In this document: piece after piece, positions 7,221 through 10,909 of the stretch
Numbering within the stretch: position 1 is the stretch's first letter
Layout: the number at the start of each line of letters is the position of its first letter
Source: JBFFXF01 sp041569895
Lineage (GTDB): Bacteria; Planctomycetota; UBA8108; JACQVS01
NCBI GenBank assembly: GCA_041569895.1
Contig: JBFFXF010000257.1
Span: forward strand, 1-10,909
Direction of reading: 5' to 3'
Length of the DNA stretch: 10,909 nt
Program-made: the position numbers and the translations under genes
The notes under the pieces: generated by a model
Databases searched by the model: none
Seen by the model: the letters and a program-made list of their open reading frames with translations, nothing else
What the model was told of the DNA's origin: nothing

Positions 7221-7505
7221 GTTTACCAGCGGGTGAGGGGCGAATCGGCGCAACAGGCGGAGACCGGCCGCGAACGCATCCTGACCGTGTGATCGGCATC
7301 CGGGACCCTGGACGTTTCGACTGCGACGTTACCGGCAGCGGGCACGGGCCGGGATGCCGGCGTTGCGGCGCCGACGAGCGCTCGCACGTCGGCCCGGGGC
7401 GCGACGGTTTTTTTTCCCACGCGCGGCGGCACTTCTCGTAAAGTAATGGCGATACGAGTCACCGCGTGTCGCGGATCCGGCTCGTCTCGACCACGGGAGC
7501 CAGCC
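7221..7505. other. intergenic region between kinase and secreted protein gene
   Basis: This 285-base non-coding stretch should contain divergent promoters. Visible items are a word GCATCCGGGAC (7296-7306) shared with the repeat region at 10.7 kb, and an inverted pair GGCATCC (7295-7301) / GGATGCC (7352-7358). There is also a small inverted repeat CGTCG/CGACG (7387-7391, 7402-7406) followed by a run of eight T (7408-7415), and a TAAAGT (7439-7444) that could be a -10 for the downstream gene with a leader of about 55 bases. No convincing -35, RNA gene or small ORF was seen. The hairpin plus T-run resembles a weak intrinsic terminator, but no plus-strand gene ends just upstream. Confidence 0.4.
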
Positions 7506-8471
7506 ATGGACGGATTCAGCTCGCTTCTCGCCGGGCGTCGGGGTGACGTTTCCCTCGTCCGGCTCGTCATCGTCGCCTGCGCGCTCGCCTCGATCGCGCT
7601 GCTCCCCTCGCCGGTCGGCGCCGGGCCACCGGCGGTCAAGGGGCTGCTGAAGAGCGATGTGCCGATCGAGCATCTGGTGCAATTCAACTCCAGGGCCCTG
7701 TTCGGCAGCGGCAAGGTGACCGTCGTCGAAGGCCGCGTCGAGATCCTCATCGCCAGGGATGGTGACTTGCCGTCGGCATTCAAGGGAAAGGGCGTGATGG
7801 ATTCGACGCACCCGACGATGAAGGGCGCCAATCGGAGGTTCATCCAGTACGGCGACCAGAAGGACGGCGAGAAGCTTCTGCCGGGGCTCGCCGGCATCGG
7901 TTACGGTCGCGGCGTCTGGGTGTCGCGGTTTCCGCTCGCCGGCGAGACGAAGGTGAGCTTCGAGATCCGTGTGCCGAACATCCTGACGCGCGAGTCCGAT
8001 CTCCGCGTGCGGATCAACTCGAAGAACCGCGCCGCTCTCGAGACGTCGTTCTTCAACTCGCTGTCGAAGGTGTCGAACGGCATCGTCCGCGGCACGGTGT
8101 TGACGAGCCTCGAGAAGTATCAGGGGCCGGCGAGCAAGTGGTTCCCGCGCAAGGGGGAGCCGATCCCGGTGGAGTTCGCCGTCTCGGGCGGGCGCTGCTC
8201 GATCCGCTTCGGCGGCGAGGAGACCGTGGCGATCGACGGCGTGGACGACGGCGGCGGCGAGGTGGCGTTCCTCTTCAACAAGGCGCTGTTCACGCTCCAG
8301 AACCTCAGGATCTCCGGCAAGCTCGACCTCGACTGGTGCGAGAAGGAGCTCGCGCGCCTCGAGAAGAAGGGGAAGCTGCTCGAGGAGCCCCCGGTGCCGG
8401 AGGACGGCGAGCCGCCGCCCGATGCCGAGGCGGCCGAGAAGCGGAAGAAAGAGGCGGAAGAGGATCTGTGA
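7506..8471 (+). CDS. secreted beta-rich protein of unknown function, possibly concanavalin-like jelly roll
   Basis: This 321-residue protein has an N-terminal Sec signal peptide (basic RR at 11-12, hydrophobic core about 18-33, probable cleavage after VGA at 37-39). The mature region (about 60-270) alternates short beta-type segments and polar loops. It ends with a pattern (GEVAFLFNKALFTLQNLRI, 251-269) like the closing strands of LamG/DUF1080-type carbohydrate-binding folds, where a strand reading 'aRFrNLrI' is common. No catalytic residues can be assigned. The C-terminus (about 277-321) is a highly charged Lys/Glu helix interrupted by a Pro-rich acidic patch. The ATG at 7506 is chosen because GGGAG (7495-7499) sits 6 bases before it and it places the signal peptide correctly; an ATG at 7446 lacks a ribosome site. 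Amylosucrase follows after 70 bases on the same strand, so cotranscription is possible. Confidence 0.8.
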   Translation: MDGFSSLLAGRRGDVSLVRLVIVACALASIALLPSPVGAGPPAVKGLLKSDVPIEHLVQFNSRALFGSGKVTVVEGRVEILIARDGDLPSAFKGKGVMDSTHPTMKGANRRFIQYGDQKDGEKLLPGLAGIGYGRGVWVSRFPLAGETKVSFEIRVPNILTRESDLRVRINSKNRAALETSFFNSLSKVSNGIVRGTVLTSLEKYQGPASKWFPRKGEPIPVEFAVSGGRCSIRFGGEETVAIDGVDDGGGEVAFLFNKALFTLQNLRISGKLDLDWCEKELARLEKKGKLLEEPPVPEDGEPPPDAEAAEKRKKEAEEDL

Positions 8472-8541
8472 TCTCGAGCGTACGCGGCGGCTGTCTCGTG
8501 TTCCCGGGTGAAGACGGCGCGGTCCTCGACCGGGGGACCGG

Positions 8542-10491
8542 ATGACAGAAGCCGTCTGGATGGAGAAGGAGAGTCGGTCCTCGCTGCGACGGCTCCTGCC
8601 GCGCATCGAGGCGCGTTTCGCCCAACGCGCCGAACCCGACGACTGGAACGCCTACGTCCACCGGCTCGAGAAGCACTTTCCGCAGCTCTTCTCCAGGCTG
8701 CACCCGCTCTACGGGGCGCGCTACGACTTCTTCTACCACCTCGAGGCCATTCTCGCGTCGGCGACGGAGATGTGGCTGAATCGTCCGGGAGAGCTCCGGG
8801 CGCTGGATGCGCTGCGCGAGACCGACCCGCACTGGTACCAGTCGCACCGCCTGATCGGCGCGATGTGTTACGTCGACCTCTTCGCGGGGAATCTCGCCGG
8901 CGTGCGCGAGCGCATACCGTACCTGACCGAGCTCGGCGTCTCCTGCCTTCACCTGATGCCGCTTTTCGAGATGCCGAAGGGCGACAACGACGGTGGCTAC
9001 GCGGTCAGCAGCTATCGCGAGGTCGACCCGTCGGTCGGCACCATGGACGCGCTCCGCGAGCTCGCCACGGAGCTTCGCCACCACGGCATCTCGCTGCTCC
9101 TCGATTTCGTGTTCAATCACACCTCCGACGAGCACGAGTGGGCGCGTCGCGCGCTCAACGGGGAGGAGGAGTATCAGGCGTACTATCGCATGTTCCCCGA
9201 CCGCAAGATGCCGGACGCGTTCGAGCGCAGCATCCAGGCGGTGTTTCCCGACGAGCATCCGGGCTGCTTCACCTATCGCAACCGCATCCGCAAGTGGGTG
9301 TGGACGACGTTCCACAATTACCAGTGGGATCTCAATTACGAGAACCCCGAGGTGTTCAATCGCATGCTGGAGGAGATGCTCTTCCTGGCGAACCAGGGCG
9401 TGGAGATCCTCCGGCTGGACGCGGTGGCGTTCATCTGGAAGCGGCTGGGGACTGCGTCGCAGAACCTGCCGGAGGCGCATCTGATCATCCAGGCGTTCAA
9501 CGCGCTGGTGAAGATCGCGGCGCCCGCGATGGTGTTTCTGTCCGAGGCGATCGTGCACCCGGACGAGGTCCGGAAGTACATCGGACTGGACGAGTGTCCG
9601 CTCTCCTACAACCCGCAACTGATGGCGCTGCTGTGGGACGCCCTCGCGACGCGGGACACGCGGGTGCTGCGGAACTCGATGCAGTCGGACTTCTCCATCC
9701 CCGAGGGCTGCGCCTGGTTCAATTACATCCGGTGCCACGACGACATCGGGTGGACCTTTTCGAACGACGACGTCACTCCGTTCGGGTTCGATCCCGCCGA
9801 GCACCGCAAGTTCCTGACGCGGTTCTACACGGGACGCTTCAAGGACACTTTCGCTCGCGGCCTGCCGTTTCAGGAGAATCCCGTGACCGGTGACGCGCGT
9901 GTCTCGGGGACGTGCGCGTCGCTCTGCGGTCTGGAGAAGGCGATCAACGAGGGCGACGAGAAGGAGATCGAGTTGGCGATACGCAGGATTCACCTGCTCC
10001 ACGGCATCCTGTTGACCATCGGCGGCGTCCCGCTGTTCTACCTGGGCGACGAGATCGGCATGCTGAACGACTCGAGCTACGAGCGTGACCCGGAGAAGAT
10101 CGGGGACTCCCGCTGGCTCCACCGTCCGGCCTTCGACTGGAAGCGCGCCGAGGAGCGCCGGGAGCTGACCAGCATCCCGGGCCGCATCTATCAGGGACTG
10201 GTGCGACTCGTGCAGCTTCGCAAGCAGAACCTTGCCTTCACCCGCGCCGAGACCGAGATCGTCGACGCGGGCAACGCCCACGTCTTCGGCTACTTCCGTC
10301 ACCACGGCGAGCACAGCGTCCTCGTGCTGGCGAACTTCACGGAATCGGAGCAGCGGCTCGACGCCCGCCGCCTCCGCGTCCTCGGGCTCCGAAAAACCCT
10401 CGTCGACCTGGTCGCGGGGAAAACGATCACCGCCACCCGAGAGCTCGACCTCGCGCCGTACCAGTTCGCCGTCCTGTCCGCCGTCCCCTGA
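8542..10491 (+). CDS. ams: amylosucrase (GH13, EC 2.4.1.4)
   Basis: This 649-residue cytoplasmic glucansucrase transfers glucose from sucrose to an alpha-1,4 glucan, releasing fructose. The full amylosucrase plan is present: helical N-domain (about 1-100), TIM barrel with B insert, the amylosucrase-specific B' region (about 402-467) and C-terminal beta domain (about 560-649). By comparison with Neisseria polysaccharea amylosucrase as I remember it, the nucleophile is D293 (LRLDAVAFIWK), the acid/base E335 (SEAIVHPD) and the stabiliser D400 (RCHDDIGWTF, with H399 and D401). Sucrose-pocket residues D150 (DGGYAVSSY), H193 (FNHTSDEHEW), R453 (RVSGT) and R524 (DSRW) are kept. The acceptor-path arginine R226 of the Neisseria enzyme is Gln232 here. 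No signal peptide is seen. The ATG at 8542 is preceded by GGGGGA (8532-8537); a second ATG six codons on is weaker. A sucrose hydrolase is the main alternative. No sucrose transporter or other sugar gene is nearby. Confidence 0.95.
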   Translation: MTEAVWMEKESRSSLRRLLPRIEARFAQRAEPDDWNAYVHRLEKHFPQLFSRLHPLYGARYDFFYHLEAILASATEMWLNRPGELRALDALRETDPHWYQSHRLIGAMCYVDLFAGNLAGVRERIPYLTELGVSCLHLMPLFEMPKGDNDGGYAVSSYREVDPSVGTMDALRELATELRHHGISLLLDFVFNHTSDEHEWARRALNGEEEYQAYYRMFPDRKMPDAFERSIQAVFPDEHPGCFTYRNRIRKWVWTTFHNYQWDLNYENPEVFNRMLEEMLFLANQGVEILRLDAVAFIWKRLGTASQNLPEAHLIIQAFNALVKIAAPAMVFLSEAIVHPDEVRKYIGLDECPLSYNPQLMALLWDALATRDTRVLRNSMQSDFSIPEGCAWFNYIRCHDDIGWTFSNDDVTPFGFDPAEHRKFLTRFYTGRFKDTFARGLPFQENPVTGDARVSGTCASLCGLEKAINEGDEKEIELAIRRIHLLHGILLTIGGVPLFYLGDEIGMLNDSSYERDPEKIGDSRWLHRPAFDWKRAEERRELTSIPGRIYQGLVRLVQLRKQNLAFTRAETEIVDAGNAHVFGYFRHHGEHSVLVLANFTESEQRLDARRLRVLGLRKTLVDLVAGKTITATRELDLAPYQFAVLSAVP

Positions 10492-10496
10492 AGCCG

Positions 10497-10587
10497 CCCC
10501 CCGCCCTCCCCAACCCAAACCCATTCCCCGCCTTCCGCCCAACCCAGGTTGATTTCCCTCCACCCCTCCCATCCCCTCCCCTCCCCC
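10497..10587 (-). repeat. two C-tract arrays with G-quadruplex potential on the minus strand
   Basis: The plus strand has C-tracts at 10497-10502, 10504-10506, 10508-10511, 10514-10516, 10520-10522 and 10526-10529. A second set follows at 10563-10566, 10568-10570, 10573-10576, 10578-10581 and 10583-10587. On the minus strand each set gives five or more G-runs with mostly 1-3 base loops, which fits the quadruplex pattern very well; the second set has loops of 1, 2, 1 and 1. The arrays begin six bases after the amylosucrase stop and are separated by the 15-bp repeat at 10542-10556. Formation of a quadruplex or i-motif is an inference. Confidence 0.65.
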
Positions 10588-10603
10588 GACCCAGGTTGAT
10601 TTC
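10542..10603 (+). repeat. 15-bp direct repeat ACCCAGGTTGATTTC, two copies 47 bp apart
   Basis: The word ACCCAGGTTGATTTC occurs exactly at 10542-10556 and 10589-10603. Each copy directly follows a C-tract array, so the arrangement reads as two copies of a roughly 47-base unit. The first copy sits in a small inverted repeat CAACC-CA-GGTTG (10540-10551). A degenerate relative may lie at 10511-10525. It is non-coding and has no known match that I can name. Confidence 0.7.
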
Positions 10604-10627
10604 GGAAGCGCTCGGGCCGTGATCCCG

Positions 10628-10672
10628 GGCCGGGCGGTTGCCGGAGCGGCCGCGTCATTTTTTTTGATTTTT
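10628..10672 (+). terminator. candidate intrinsic terminator after amylosucrase
   Basis: A hairpin can form with outer stem GGCCG (10628-10632) / CGGCC (10647-10651) and inner stem GGC (10633-10635) / GCC (10640-10642) around a GGTT loop, with a 4-base bulge. Six bases later come eight T (10658-10665), then GA and five more T (10668-10672). The gap before the T-run and the bulge make it imperfect, and it lies about 140 bases after the amylosucrase stop. Confidence 0.4.
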
Positions 10673-10684
10673 CTCCGACCCGTG

Positions 10685-10714
10685 CCGCATCCGGGACAGG
10701 TGTCCGCATCCGGG
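10685..10714 (+). repeat. REP-like element: 11-bp direct repeat around a palindrome
   Basis: CCGCATCCGGG occurs at 10685-10695 and again at 10704-10714, with a 19-base period. Between and overlapping them is the inverted repeat GGACA-GG-TGTCC (10694-10705). Short GC-rich palindromes of this kind beside a RAYT transposase are typical of REP/BIME elements. A related word, GCATCCGGGAC, is found at 7296-7306 in another intergenic region of this window. Classification as REP is inferred from context and would need a genome-wide copy count. Confidence 0.5.
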
Positions 10715-10727
10715 TGAGACGCCGTTC

Positions 10728-10778
10728 AAAAAAAAATTCTCTCGCTGGTCGGCTCGGTCTCCAAGCCGCGCTCGCGAG
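10728..10778 (-). terminator. hairpin and T-run on the minus strand; terminator or transposase leader structure
   Basis: CGGCTCGG (10750-10757) pairs with CCAAGCCG (10761-10768), with one G-T wobble on the minus strand, around a 3-base loop. Outside it CTCGC (10741-10745) can pair with GCGAG (10774-10778) across a small internal loop. On the minus strand this is followed by AGAA and nine T (10736-10728), the form of an intrinsic terminator. Because a plus-strand gene starts at 10844, the same structure could instead be a leader hairpin or a binding site for the transposase. CGGTCTC (10755-10761) could alternatively pair with GAGACCG (10804-10810). Confidence 0.4.
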
Positions 10779-10843
10779 GCGACGTGTGACAAGCGCCGAT
10801 TTCGAGACCGCCGTGGCACCCCGTTCGCACTCTCAGCGCGGCC

Positions 10844-10909
10844 ATGTCGAAGGCACGACCGGTGATTCCAGGACAGATCTCGCTCGTCACCCGGCGCTGC
10901 GCCGGGCGA
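10844..10909 (+). CDS. 5' end of a RAYT / IS200-like (Y1_Tnp) transposase gene, cut by the window edge
   Basis: From the ATG at 10844 the frame is open to the window end and gives 22 residues, including ARPVIPGQISLVTRRC. This 'R-x-V-x-P-G-x-x-x-x-V-T-R-R-C' pattern matches the N-terminus of REP-associated tyrosine transposases, HUH single-strand nucleases of the Y1_Tnp family. The catalytic HUH and tyrosine motifs would lie beyond the window. No good Shine-Dalgarno precedes the ATG. The repeats and hairpins just upstream support a RAYT call, since such genes are usually flanked by REP sequences. The call rests on a short piece, so its completeness and activity are unknown. Confidence 0.6.
   Translation, partial: MSKARPVIPGQISLVTRRCAGR

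Larger units (their letters stand above)
10492..10843. other. repeat-rich intergenic region after amylosucrase
   Basis: No credible protein gene was found in these 352 bases. The stretch differs from the rest of the window. It starts as an extremely C-rich plus strand, continues with homopolymer runs of T8, T5 and A9 in otherwise GC-rich DNA, and carries several short direct and inverted repeats. It ends at the start codon of a transposase-like gene. The individual elements are listed separately. Confidence 0.6.

Noticed and set aside
8305..10572. A 755-codon open frame on the minus strand across amylosucrase
   Set aside because: It lies antisense to a clear amylosucrase with all catalytic motifs, and its Arg/Val/Asp/His-rich product has no domain pattern. 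Long antisense frames are expected in GC-rich coding DNA.
10685..10714. CRISPR-like short direct repeats
   Set aside because: Only two copies of 11 bases with an 8-base gap; too short, too few and with no spacers or cas genes.

Overview
This is a strongly GC-rich stretch with third codon positions almost all G or C. It carries densely packed protein-coding genes on both strands, and no rRNA or tRNA gene was seen. It looks like a bacterial chromosome: it has a twin-arginine export signal, Sec signal peptides, a hybrid histidine kinase and clear Shine-Dalgarno sequences. The gene set (a Tat-exported all-helical protein, a YtcJ-type amidohydrolase, an amylosucrase and an IS200-like/RAYT transposase start) would fit a high-GC Gram-negative such as Planctomycetota or Myxococcota. 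The sequence alone does not settle the phylum.

Layout. Bases 1-141 are a leader with a G-quadruplex-type motif, a weak -10 candidate and a strong Shine-Dalgarno. Bases 142-3452 hold a two-gene operon with a TGATG stop/start overlap. Its first gene encodes a Tat-exported protein built from two diverged copies of one helical module. Its second encodes an exported metal-dependent amidohydrolase of the YtcJ/amidohydrolase 3 type. A DMT/EamA transporter (3352-4350, minus) converges on this operon, and the two 3' ends overlap by 101 bp. The transporter diverges from an Ntn-type isoaspartyl peptidase/L-asparaginase (4444-5379, plus), whose promoter has an extended -10 immediately before the start codon. 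A soluble PAS-HisKA-HATPase-REC hybrid kinase (5430-7220, minus) converges on the asparaginase. A roughly 285-bp intergenic region follows, then a secreted beta-rich protein of unknown function (7506-8471, plus) and a complete amylosucrase (8542-10491, plus).

The last 418 bases are a different kind of DNA. They contain two arrays of C-tracts (G-quadruplex potential on the minus strand), each linked to a 15-bp direct repeat. After these come candidate terminator hairpins on both strands, an 11-bp REP-like direct repeat around a GGACA/TGTCC palindrome, and finally the first 22 codons of a gene resembling a REP-associated tyrosine transposase (RAYT, Y1_Tnp/IS200-like). The REP-like word GCATCCGGGAC also occurs once upstream in the 7.3-kb intergenic region, suggesting dispersed copies in this genome.

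Functionally the window is a set of short independent units rather than one pathway. The amidohydrolase, transporter and asparaginase could share a theme of amide or peptide scavenging, and the amylosucrase would make glucan from sucrose in the cytoplasm. No defence, toxin-antitoxin, CRISPR or biosynthetic cluster is visible. The least explained items are the duplicated Tat protein with its amidohydrolase partner, and the REP/RAYT-like end with its G-quadruplex arrays.
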